From Gammaproteobacteria bacterium (GTDB taxonomy: Bacteria; Pseudomonadota; Gammaproteobacteria; Pseudomonadales; Halieaceae), in NCBI GenBank assembly GCA_002748505.1, contig PDSN01000153.1:1-13247 (forward strand): 13,247 nucleotides of DNA, given 5' to 3'. Positions 6,273-13,247 of the stretch are shown one piece after another. How positions within the stretch are numbered: position 1 is the stretch's first letter; every line of letters begins with the position of its first letter. The notes beneath the pieces were generated by a model. The model had not been told where the DNA came from. It saw only the letters and a program-made list of their open reading frames with translations, and ran no database searches. Both the position numbers and the translations under genes were made by a program.

Positions 6273-6950
6273 GTGAAAAGAATCAAATTGCCCGACCTTG
6301 CCACTTTTATCAGTCCTTTTTTGAGCGCCGAGCTGTCGCCGCCGGCCACCGCGCAGTGGCGTGCCAAACGCCGGGTTGCCAAAGCACTGCGACGTCTTAT
6401 CAATGCGATGATGTCATCCACGCCAGACGCAAAAGTGCTCGACGCCATTGCCGCCGATCTGGACAAGGGCACCCAGGCCTTAAAAAAATCGCCGCGCCAC
6501 TACGGTATTCGCGATTTTGTGGTAGAAGGCTCACACGGTAACGCGGGTGAGATCAACCACGAAGTCAACGCCGTTGGCGGCTGGAGTAATCCGCTAAGCC
6601 CCGGCCTGCATATGTGGATTGAAGGCAACAAGGCCTATGGTGAAGTCTCCTTCAGCTGGGCTTACGAGGGTCCGCCCGCCTGCGTGCACGGCGGTTATAT
6701 CGCCGCAGTGCTCGATCAGTTTCTGGGCATGGCACATATGGCGATGGGACAACCGGGTGTGACCGGTATGCTGGAGATTCACTACCACCGCCCCGTGCCA
6801 CTTAATACCAAAATAAAACTCAGCGCCGACATTGCCCCCGCCAAGGGGCGTAAGACCCGGGTAAAAGGGGAAATGCGGGTCGGCGGTAAGTTAATGGCCA
6901 CCGGTGAAGGTCTGTTTATCCGTCCAAGGCGGATTGCCAAAAAATATTAA
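6273..6950 (+). CDS. PaaI-like hotdog-fold thioesterase
   Basis: A 225-residue protein starting with GTG, with AGGGA 8 nt upstream. The hotdog domain occupies about 105-218. It contains PPACVHGGYIAAVLDQFLG, where VHGG (138-141) and D148 form the usual active-site/CoA region, and GVTGMLEIHYHRPVPLNTKI, the central strand typical of PaaI-type acyl-CoA thioesterases. The N-terminal 100 residues are basic and helical and longer than in minimal PaaI proteins (about 140 residues), so this belongs to the longer subgroup. The acyl-CoA substrate is unknown. It stands alone on this strand, 117 bp after the DUF523 gene, and its stop codon interlocks with that of the convergent transglutaminase gene. Confidence 0.85.
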   Translation: MKRIKLPDLATFISPFLSAELSPPATAQWRAKRRVAKALRRLINAMMSSTPDAKVLDAIAADLDKGTQALKKSPRHYGIRDFVVEGSHGNAGEINHEVNAVGGWSNPLSPGLHMWIEGNKAYGEVSFSWAYEGPPACVHGGYIAAVLDQFLGMAHMAMGQPGVTGMLEIHYHRPVPLNTKIKLSADIAPAKGRKTRVKGEMRVGGKLMATGEGLFIRPRRIAKKY

Positions 6951-8944
6951 TGTACTCGAATGCGTCGTACACAGGCGCGCAGTTGGCGCAGGTACTGCGG
7001 GTGTTGATCTGAGCGGCGTCGATAGCTCAAGGCCTCATACAAGTTGACAAATTGGCGCATATCACCGGCGATAGCGGGCTCGGCCTTCGCGACACGCTCA
7101 CCCCAGTGCGCCACCGCTTCACCCGTGTTTCTATGCAATTGGGCAGCCGCCAGCTTGTTTTGTAAACGCCGTAATTGCTTATCCTCGGGTGACAACGGCG
7201 CCGGTTTTCGATGGCGCAATAAAAACCAGATTAGGGGCAACATCACCAATACGGCTACAGCCATTAGCAAAGCCACGAAGCGCCGCACGTCCACGCCGCC
7301 CAGGGCGCGTTGTAAAAAATCAAACTGGGCGCTGGCATCATAACCCAGGATAAAACGCTGCCAGCGGTAAACCAGGGCATCGTATTGCAAACGCAAACTG
7401 TTCAACCAGCGGATATTGGTAAAATGCAGCGGCGACATTGGCGAGTCAGATAAAAACTCCTGCGCCGCCGCATCCTGTAAGCCAGACTCAATCCGCGCCG
7501 GTGCGACAGCGGCGGTGGGATCCACCCGCTGCCAACCCCTGGCGCTGCCCATCCACACTTCGGCCCAGGCGTGGGCGTCAAACTGGCGCACAATCACACT
7601 GCCATTGACGGGGTTGACCTCGCCGCCCTGATACCCGGCGACCACCCGCGCGGGCACGCCCGCGGCGCGCATCAACACCACAAATGCGTAGGCATAATGC
7701 TCGCAAAACCCTCGGCGGCTGCGAAACAGAAAATCATCCATGGGGTTGCGCTTACTCAGTGGCGGCGGTTCCAGGGTGTAATAAAACGGCTCACTGCGAA
7801 AGTGATCGAACACCGCTTGCACATAGGATTGTGCATCGCCCGTTTGCGCCCAGAGCCGCTTTGCCATGGCCACCATAGCCGGGTTCTCACCCGCCGGTAA
7901 GGCCAGTTCCAGCTCGCGCCGCCAGGTTGACAGGGGTTCATTCATCGGCGCATCGGGATAGGAACGCATGGTGTAAGTATAGCGATCAAATAGAGGAAAA
8001 GACGCCACCAACTGGTCTTCTGGCAAACGACGGATACCAAGATCCGAAGACTCGGGACGGCGCAAGGCGTACAACCACTGCTGTCCGCCGGGCTCGACAA
8101 TAACCGTGTAATTCAGAGCCTCACCCTCTAACTTATAGGGTTTTGCGTAACGCTCATTCAAAGGGCGATTTACCGTATCGACCGTCAACCAGGCGCCGTC
8201 ACTAAACCCCGACAGCACCGGGCCGCGCCAATACAATTGCTGTCGCGGCGGGATCTGTTCTTCAAATGTAACCCTAAAGGCCACTGCCGCAGACTGACTC
8301 AGGCGCGAAATATCCCCCGGCTGCATCCGATCACTGACACCCGTTACCGCGTTGCCCCGTTTCAAGGGTACCTGCCACAGCGGGTCAATACGCGGAAACA
8401 GAAAAAACAATACCAACATTAGAGGAACTGCTTGCAGCAGCATGCCCCAGGCGAAGCGATAGCTGGCGACACTAAGATGCTGCTGCTCGGGAATATGTAA
8501 AGCCAGCAGTGCGGTGGTCAACAGGCTGATTGGAATCAACAGGTACAGCACCATCGGCAAACTTTGGGAAAACAAAAACACGGTAATGCAAACAAAATAA
8601 CCCAGAAATACCAGCAAATACCCGTCTTTTTGCGCGGCTGATTCCAGCAGTTTCAGGGCCAGCGCTGCCATCAACAGCGCCACGGTTGGCTCCAGGCCAA
8701 GCAGTGTGCCGTAGCTCAGATACACGCCGGAAAAAACCAGCGCAGCCAGCGGCAACTTGATATAACGGCTCACCGCACTCACAAAGCCGCGAAATACCAG
8801 ATAGCGCCACAGGGCCAGGCAGACAAACAGGGCTGAAGTCCACAGTGGAATCCGCATCGCATGAGGAATTAAAAGCGCGATTAAAGCCAGCATCAACCAC
8901 AGCATCGCGGCGCGCGGAATTTGCTCCAGCTGCGACACGCTCAC
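6947..8944 (-). CDS. tgpA: TgpA-like membrane transglutaminase (DUF3488 + transglutaminase core)
   Basis: A 665-residue inner-membrane protein. The N-terminal DUF3488 region (about 1-185) carries several membrane segments. A large periplasmic part holds the transglutaminase-like core with catalytic C414 in RRGFCEHYAYAF, H458 in FDAHAWAEVW and D475 in GWQRVDPT. A further membrane helix follows at about 555-577, then a cytoplasmic tail resembling DUF4129. The architecture matches TgpA, a Pseudomonas periplasmic transglutaminase-fold protein reported as essential; the substrate is not evident. It starts with GTG inside a GTGA overlap with the DUF58 gene and has GAGG 8 nt upstream. Third gene of the moxR-DUF58-tgpA operon. 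Confidence 0.93.
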   Translation of the reverse strand: MSVSQLEQIPRAAMLWLMLALIALLIPHAMRIPLWTSALFVCLALWRYLVFRGFVSAVSRYIKLPLAALVFSGVYLSYGTLLGLEPTVALLMAALALKLLESAAQKDGYLLVFLGYFVCITVFLFSQSLPMVLYLLIPISLLTTALLALHIPEQQHLSVASYRFAWGMLLQAVPLMLVLFFLFPRIDPLWQVPLKRGNAVTGVSDRMQPGDISRLSQSAAVAFRVTFEEQIPPRQQLYWRGPVLSGFSDGAWLTVDTVNRPLNERYAKPYKLEGEALNYTVIVEPGGQQWLYALRRPESSDLGIRRLPEDQLVASFPLFDRYTYTMRSYPDAPMNEPLSTWRRELELALPAGENPAMVAMAKRLWAQTGDAQSYVQAVFDHFRSEPFYYTLEPPPLSKRNPMDDFLFRSRRGFCEHYAYAFVVLMRAAGVPARVVAGYQGGEVNPVNGSVIVRQFDAHAWAEVWMGSARGWQRVDPTAAVAPARIESGLQDAAAQEFLSDSPMSPLHFTNIRWLNSLRLQYDALVYRWQRFILGYDASAQFDFLQRALGGVDVRRFVALLMAVAVLVMLPLIWFLLRHRKPAPLSPEDKQLRRLQNKLAAAQLHRNTGEAVAHWGERVAKAEPAIAGDMRQFVNLYEALSYRRRSDQHPQYLRQLRACVRRIRVH

Positions 8945-9894
8945 GCTGCACCTCGCTGATACAGGGCCAACATTTTTAGCGCAGCGGCGCGCTGGGCACT
9001 GCCAATACCGCGTTCAAGCGTGGCTGTGGGTAAGCGCAGAGTATAGGGTTCTTTGCGTTGCTCACAGACCAATACTGCCTCACACAGAGCAGACAGGCGC
9101 GCCTCCACATCAAGACCGGGATAGTTACCCCAATCCAATTCGCAACTGCTGCCTTCGTGCAGGGCATACACTCGGGTTTGCACCGTTTGACTTCTGGCCA
9201 GCGCTGGCCAGTGAATATGCTTGAGCGGATCGCCATGTCGGTAGGGGCGAATAGCGTAAAAATCCTCTCCGGCGAGGTGCTCCTTTTCGCGCTGCTGGTC
9301 TCCCAGTGTCTGCCTGTTTTCCTGTGGCCTGGCAAATACAGGCCGGGGATAAACCAGGGCTTTCATATCCAAATCCACCCACGACCAACAACGCAATAAA
9401 CCCAGAGGATAAACCGACGACACTTTAATACGGGGCGCGTGTAACCAGCCCCGCTCGCCCGCGGCACAGGACAGCATCACCGTTTGCGCCTGGTTTTGCA
9501 CATTGGCCAGTAATGCCCGCGACCCCCCTTGCCACTGGAGTAATAAAGCGTGATGGCAGGCTTTACCGCTGCCTTGCACAGAGAAAACAAACTCCGCCTC
9601 GCCGCCACAGAACACAGGCTGCATCCTGCCCGCCCGCAATATCAAGCCCGACAGATTCGCGTAGGTATGCAACACCGCTACGACAAACACGTTAGCCAGC
9701 AAAAAGCTTAGCGCATAACTCATGTTGTTCTGATAATTGATCGCCGCGACCAACATAATCAGCAGGCAGAACAAAAAGAAAAACCCGACCCGCGTGGGAA
9801 AAATAAACAAGCGCCGCTGGGTGAGCACCACCTCGGGTGAAGCCGGAAGCCGCCGTGACAGAAAGCGCTGCCAGCGCTGTTGCAGGTATATCAT
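8941..9894 (-). CDS. DUF58 domain membrane protein
   Basis: A 317-residue protein with two membrane helices (about 34-52 and 58-78) and a cytoplasmic DUF58 domain. Its signature here is GEDFYAIRPYRHGDPLKHI followed by HWPALARSQ (209-235), equivalent to the FRPYxxGDxxRxIDWxxxAR motif, with the usual aspartate of IDW replaced by histidine. DUF58 proteins are typically encoded between a MoxR ATPase and a transglutaminase, as here, and are thought to be MoxR partners in assembly or quality control of envelope or secreted proteins. ATG 9894 overlaps the moxR stop (ATGA) and its own stop overlaps the tgpA start, so the three genes are tightly coupled. Confidence 0.9.
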   Translation of the reverse strand: MIYLQQRWQRFLSRRLPASPEVVLTQRRLFIFPTRVGFFFLFCLLIMLVAAINYQNNMSYALSFLLANVFVVAVLHTYANLSGLILRAGRMQPVFCGGEAEFVFSVQGSGKACHHALLLQWQGGSRALLANVQNQAQTVMLSCAAGERGWLHAPRIKVSSVYPLGLLRCWSWVDLDMKALVYPRPVFARPQENRQTLGDQQREKEHLAGEDFYAIRPYRHGDPLKHIHWPALARSQTVQTRVYALHEGSSCELDWGNYPGLDVEARLSALCEAVLVCEQRKEPYTLRLPTATLERGIGSAQRAAALKMLALYQRGAA

Positions 9895-10811
9895 GCGGCG
9901 ATAACATCCACCTCAGCAAGAAGCTTCGCTGCCATCGCCTTACCATCGCCCTCACCGGCCACCAGCAAACGATGCCCGGCAACTGCGGGAAATACTGCTT
10001 GAATATCTTCGGGTACCACATGCCCGCGGTGTTCCATAAACGCCCAGGCCTTGGCTGCACCCAGCAGCGCCAGGGCGCCGCGCGGTGACAGACCGACAGC
10101 AACGGCCGGGCTTTGCCGCGATTGGCCTACCAGCCGCTGTAAATAATCCAGAACACTATCGGCGGCGTGTATCCCGGCAATTTTGTCGCGCAAGGTGGCC
10201 AGTTGCGCCTTGTTAAAACAGCGTTGTAGCGCGCTTACGCTGGGCGCATTGCCCGCATTCATCAGTAATTCGCGCTCCGCATCGGGATGCGGATAACCCA
10301 TGGACAAACGCATTAAAAAGCGATCCAGTTGTGACTCCGGCAGTGGATAGGTTCCCGTGTGTTCACTGGGATTTTGCGTCGCTATCACAAAAAACGGTAC
10401 GGGCAAGGAACGCGTCTGCCCCTCGACAGACACCTGCCCTTCGGCCATTGCTTCCAGCAAAGCACTTTGTGTGCGCGGGGTAGCGCGGTTGATTTCATCT
10501 GCCAGTAACACCTCGGTAAATACCGGGCCCTGGATAAATTCAAACTGCCCACGATCCTGCCGGTACACAGATACGCCGACAATATCACTGGGCATTAGGT
10601 CGGCGGTAAATTGAACGCGCTTGAAGGCGAGTCCCATCACCTTTGCCAGCGCCTGGGACAGCGTAGTTTTGCCCATGCCGGGCAAGTCTTCAAGCAACAG
10701 GTGTCCGCCACACAACAGACAGCACAGGGCCAGGCGCACCTGTTCGGGTTTACCGAGCAAAACGCGGCTGATTTCCCGAATCGCCTGATCGACTGGATTG
10801 TGTTCTGACAT
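9891..10811 (-). CDS. MoxR-family AAA+ ATPase
   Basis: A 306-residue cytoplasmic AAA+ ATPase of the AAA_3/MoxR family. Walker A is LPGMGKTT (43-50) with K48, Walker B is VLLADEIN (101-108), sensor 1 is ATQNP (144-148), and LDRF (162-165) precedes a typical AAA lid with GLSPRGALALLGAAKAWA. MoxR ATPases act as chaperone-like remodelers, usually with DUF58 or VWA partners; the downstream DUF58 and transglutaminase genes fit this. It is first in the operon, and the upstream ribosome binding site is weak. The 261-bp gap to the divergent reductase gene should hold its promoter; a TATACA (minus strand, near 10840) is a possible -10 without a clear -35. Confidence 0.93.
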   Translation of the reverse strand: MSEHNPVDQAIREISRVLLGKPEQVRLALCCLLCGGHLLLEDLPGMGKTTLSQALAKVMGLAFKRVQFTADLMPSDIVGVSVYRQDRGQFEFIQGPVFTEVLLADEINRATPRTQSALLEAMAEGQVSVEGQTRSLPVPFFVIATQNPSEHTGTYPLPESQLDRFLMRLSMGYPHPDAERELLMNAGNAPSVSALQRCFNKAQLATLRDKIAGIHAADSVLDYLQRLVGQSRQSPAVAVGLSPRGALALLGAAKAWAFMEHRGHVVPEDIQAVFPAVAGHRLLVAGEGDGKAMAAKLLAEVDVIAA

Positions 10812-10862
10812 ACCGACACCCGTTACAACACCAAACTGTATATTCGAAACCCTACCGAAAGC

Positions 10863-10879
10863 ACTGGGTATGTGCCAGT
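10863..10879. repeat. Inverted repeat in the moxR-reductase intergenic region
   Basis: ACTGG (10863-10867) and CCAGT (10875-10879) are perfect inverted repeats 7 bp apart; GCAC/GTGC (10861-10864, 10872-10875) gives an overlapping alternative. It lies roughly 50 bp upstream of the moxR start on the minus strand. A regulatory site is possible, but short dyads like this occur by chance. Confidence 0.2.
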
Positions 10880-10961
10880 CTTAGATGAACAATCCCTGCG
10901 ATTCCTCGCGGCGCATGTAGCACTGTGTATCAGCGCAGCGGCGAGAGCCAAAAATGCGCGC

Positions 10962-10993
10962 TTGCAGGTGCCGAGAAGTTCTATACTTATAAA
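10962..10993 (+). promoter_or_regulatory. Candidate promoter region of the siroheme reductase gene
   Basis: TTGCAG (10962-10967) resembles a -35 box, and TATACT (10982-10987) and TATAAA (10988-10993) resemble -10 boxes. The spacings of 14 and 20 bp are not ideal, and an A-run follows. This is the only sigma70-like stretch in the gap facing the reductase gene. Confidence 0.25.
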
Positions 10994-11013
10994 AAAAAGG
11001 CATGAGACAGCGC

Positions 11014-11033
11014 CACTTTATGTGGTTAAAGTG
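11014..11033. promoter_or_regulatory. Perfect 7-bp dyad upstream of the siroheme reductase gene
   Basis: CACTTTA (11014-11020) and TAAAGTG (11027-11033) are perfect inverted repeats around TGTGGT, ending 39 bp before the reductase ATG and just downstream of the candidate -10 boxes. As DNA it would suit a dimeric regulator; as RNA it would make a 7-bp hairpin in the leader. The ATG has no clear Shine-Dalgarno sequence, so an RNA role is conceivable. Function is inference. Confidence 0.4.
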
Positions 11034-11072
11034 TGTGCCGGTTAATGAACAGCACAGGATCCCACAGTCCCC

Positions 11073-12737
11073 ATGTATGTCTACGACAGCGTCGATCAGC
11101 AGATTGTTGACGACCGTGTTGCCCAGTTTCGCGATCAAACCCGACGCTATTTGGCTGGTGAGCTTTCTGAACAGGCGTTTTTGCCCCTGCGTCTGCAAAA
11201 TGGCCTGTACATCCAGCGCGTAGCGCCCATGCTGCGCGTAGCCGTGCCCTACGGCCTGCTGAGCAGTCACCAATTGCGCAAACTGGCCGCTATTTCAAGA
11301 GATTATGACAAGGGCTATGCCCACGTCAGTACGCGACAAAATTTTCAGTTTAACTGGCCGCGCCTGGAGGAAGTGCCCGATCTGTTAGCCGAGCTTGCCA
11401 GTGTGCAAATGCACGCCATTCAGACCTCCGGCAACTGTATTCGCAACACCACCACAGACCAATACGCCGGGGTCGCGCCCGATGAAATCGAAGACCCAAG
11501 GCCCTGGTGTGAATTGATTCGGCAGTGGTCAACCCTGCACCCGGAATTTGCGTTTTTACCGCGCAAATTCAAAATCGCGGTCTGTGGAAGCCTTGAGGAT
11601 AGAGCCGCGATATACAATCACGATATCGGCGTGGATATTATTAAAAACGATGCCGGTGAACTGGCTTTTAATATCATCGTCGGCGGTGGACTGGGGCGTA
11701 CGCCGGTAATTGGTGCGTTAATTAAAGAAAACCTCGCACCAAAACATTTGCTCACTTATTTAGATGCCATTTTACGCGTGTACAATCGCCTGGGCAGACG
11801 CGACAACAAATACAAGGCGCGCATCAAAATTCTGCTCAAAGCTATGGGCGCTGAAGCCTTTGCCGAGGCAGTGGATGAGGCCTGGCAGCCCATTAAAGAC
11901 GGTGTCAATACGCTTACCGAGGAAGCCATTGCGCGTACCAAAACCTTTTTTACCGAACCCGACTACGCCGTGCTGGACCCCTTGGCAGCGCAGCAGTTAC
12001 TAAATGAGGCATTATCGGAAAACACCGAGTTTGCGCGCTGGTTTCAATACAATACCCGGGCCCATCGCGTGGCGGGCTATCGCATTGTGGACGTGCCCTT
12101 AAAAGCGCCGGGTAGCGCACCTGGCGATATCAGCGACTGGCAAATGGATGTCATGGCCGACCTTGCGGAGCACTATTCCTTCGCTGAAATTCGCACCACT
12201 CACGAGCAGAATATGGTATTGGCCGATGTGCGTATCAGCGATGTATACGCTCTGTGGCAGGCGCTCGCAAACGCAGGGCTTGCCACGGCGAATATGGGCA
12301 CCTTAACTGACATGATCTGCTGTCCCGGGGGTGATTTTTGCTCTTTAGCCAACGCAAAATCCCTGCCCGTGGCCGATGCCTTGCACGCAAAATTCGACGA
12401 CCTGGACTACCTCTACGATTTAGGCCCCATAGACTTAAACGTCAGCGGTTGTATGAACGCCTGCGGCCACCACCATATTGGCCATATCGGTATTTTAGGT
12501 GTGGACAAAAAAGGCGAAGAGTTTTTTCAGGTGTCTTTAGGTGGCAGTCAAGGTAAAAACCCAAGCCTTGGCAAAATCCTGGGCCCGGCATTCAAAGCCG
12601 AGGATGTTCCCGAGGTGATCGGCACGCTGCTGGAAACCTATGTGGAATTGCGCGAAGGGCAAGAGAGCTTTTTGGCCACCTATCAGCGGCTGGGAATGCC
12701 CGCGTTTAAGGAGCGAGTCTATGCGCGTGCTGCTTAA
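11073..12737 (+). CDS. cysI: Siroheme/Fe4S4 nitrite/sulfite reductase hemoprotein (CysI-type)
   Basis: A 554-residue soluble reductase of the nitrite/sulfite reductase hemoprotein family, expected to reduce sulfite to sulfide for cysteine synthesis. Cluster/siroheme cysteines are visible as C417 and C423 in CCPGGDFC (CX5C) and C460 and C464 in GCMNACGHHH (CX3C). Substrate-site basic residues appear as R88 in STRQNFQF, R124 in GNCIRNT and K165/K167 in PRKFKIAV, matching the Arg/Arg/Lys/Lys set of E. coli sulfite reductase. The two ferredoxin-like repeats and length are normal. The N-terminus (MYVYDS-VDQQIVDDRVAQFRDQ) matches how I recall homologues beginning, supporting ATG 11073 despite the poor ribosome binding site. 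It overlaps the DUF934 gene by 17 bp. Nitrite as substrate cannot be excluded. Confidence 0.93.
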   Translation: MYVYDSVDQQIVDDRVAQFRDQTRRYLAGELSEQAFLPLRLQNGLYIQRVAPMLRVAVPYGLLSSHQLRKLAAISRDYDKGYAHVSTRQNFQFNWPRLEEVPDLLAELASVQMHAIQTSGNCIRNTTTDQYAGVAPDEIEDPRPWCELIRQWSTLHPEFAFLPRKFKIAVCGSLEDRAAIYNHDIGVDIIKNDAGELAFNIIVGGGLGRTPVIGALIKENLAPKHLLTYLDAILRVYNRLGRRDNKYKARIKILLKAMGAEAFAEAVDEAWQPIKDGVNTLTEEAIARTKTFFTEPDYAVLDPLAAQQLLNEALSENTEFARWFQYNTRAHRVAGYRIVDVPLKAPGSAPGDISDWQMDVMADLAEHYSFAEIRTTHEQNMVLADVRISDVYALWQALANAGLATANMGTLTDMICCPGGDFCSLANAKSLPVADALHAKFDDLDYLYDLGPIDLNVSGCMNACGHHHIGHIGILGVDKKGEEFFQVSLGGSQGKNPSLGKILGPAFKAEDVPEVIGTLLETYVELREGQESFLATYQRLGMPAFKERVYARAA

Positions 12738-13185
12738 AACTGGCGAGCTTGTCAATATTCAGTGGCATGCGAGCGAACCCGATAACCCCTCGCCCGCGCA
12801 CAATGTTCTGCTGACTCTGAACCAACTTGAGCACAGTGATAAAACCGAGGGGCTTGGGGTGCAGCTATCACCTGGGGATGATGCCAGCGCCCTGCTGCCA
12901 CAGCTCCACAGAATTGCGGTGGTGGCCATCGATTTTACCGCGTTTATGGATGGCCGCGGTTTTTCCCAGGCGAGGTATTTGCGCGAGGCAGGTTTTAAGG
13001 GCGAAATCAGAGCCACGGGGGATTATATTCGCGACCAGTTGTTTTATTTGTCCAAAGTGGGGGTGGATGCGTTTGTATTGCCAAAAGACGCAGACCCCGA
13101 CGACTGGCGGCGGGCGTTAACAGACATTAGCGAGAGTTATCAAAGCAATGCGGATCAGCCCCTGCCGCTGTTTCGGCGGCGCTGA
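12721..13185 (+). CDS. DUF934 family protein, partner of the siroheme reductase
   Basis: A 154-residue protein of the DUF934 family, which is habitually encoded next to CysI-type sulfite reductases. Its core shows DFTAFMDGRGFSQARYLREAG then FKGEIRATGDYIRDQLFYL and KVGVDAFVLP (71-121), the conserved part of the family. The role is not established; it is often labelled an oxidoreductase-associated or sulfite-reductase accessory protein. The ATG at 12721 lies inside the reductase gene (17-bp overlap) and has AAGGAG 7 nt upstream, so the two are co-translated. In many relatives cysH follows; none begins in the remaining 62 bp, where a repeat end is found. Confidence 0.9.
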   Translation: MRVLLKTGELVNIQWHASEPDNPSPAHNVLLTLNQLEHSDKTEGLGVQLSPGDDASALLPQLHRIAVVAIDFTAFMDGRGFSQARYLREAGFKGEIRATGDYIRDQLFYLSKVGVDAFVLPKDADPDDWRRALTDISESYQSNADQPLPLFRRR

Positions 13186-13194
13186 GTTATGACA

Positions 13195-13247
13195 TTCAAA
13201 AATAATAGAAAAAGCGTCGCCGTACTGGTGGAATGTCCGGGTTAGCC
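13195..13247 (+). repeat. Diverged copy of the right end of the 278-527 element
   Basis: TACTGGTGGAATGTCCGGG (13223-13241) followed by TTAG matches the right end at 505-527 in 19 of 23 positions, in the same orientation. The match continues inward: CGCCG (13218-13222) and AATAATAG (13201-13208) also occur at 500-504 and 483-490. No matching left end is visible before it, because the DUF934 gene ends at 13185. It is therefore a solo or truncated end, or the element is rearranged at the window edge. Confidence 0.5.

Noticed and set aside
13189..13245. 18-codon frame beginning ATG ACA TTC after DUF934
   Set aside because: It falls within the repeat end, has no Shine-Dalgarno, and is more simply part of the dispersed repeat.

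Overview
The window looks like chromosomal DNA of a GC-rich, probably marine gammaproteobacterium, perhaps Cellvibrionales-like. The lineage is inferred from the gene set and protein style: a MoxR/DUF58/TgpA operon, a CysI-type reductase followed by DUF934, a short asparaginase-domain protein, and YbgA-type DUF523+DUF1722. No rRNA, tRNA, CRISPR array, integrase or phage gene was seen. Coding density is high; the only long non-coding stretches are about 160-644 and 10812-11072.

Layout. (1) 1-159, minus: the first 53 codons of a membrane permease that continues outside the window. (2) 160-644: a regulatory/intergenic stretch holding a promoter for the permease and a roughly 250-bp MITE-like element at 278-527, which has 19-bp imperfect terminal inverted repeats bounded by CTAG. 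(3) 645-2329, plus: a class V (alanine/serine-glyoxylate type) aminotransferase followed by a short asparaginase-domain protein. (4) 2367-3790, minus: a PlsC-type acyltransferase and a dienelactone-hydrolase-family protein, 2 bp apart; the hydrolase appears to lack its usual C-terminal end. (5) 3932-6155, plus: a metallo-beta-lactamase-fold hydrolase, a small basic protein with a GGKV-E-IP motif, and a DUF523+DUF1722 protein, linked by short overlaps. (6) 6273-6950, plus: a PaaI-like hotdog thioesterase. (7) 6947-10811, minus: moxR, DUF58 and tgpA-like transglutaminase genes, each overlapping the next by 4 bp. (8) 11073-13185, plus: a siroheme nitrite/sulfite reductase hemoprotein and its usual partner DUF934. 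(9) 13195-13247: a diverged copy of one end of the 278-527 element.

Functionally most of the window is housekeeping: amino-acid/glyoxylate metabolism, phospholipid acylation, sulfite reduction and an envelope-associated MoxR/DUF58/transglutaminase module. I do not see a convincing new defence or mobile system. The most unusual signals are the non-autonomous transposon-like repeat with three related end sequences, the shortened hydrolase with a hairpin over its stop codon, the dyads upstream of the permease and reductase genes, and the coupled three-gene set at 3932-6155. Family names come from recognised motifs; no database search was run.
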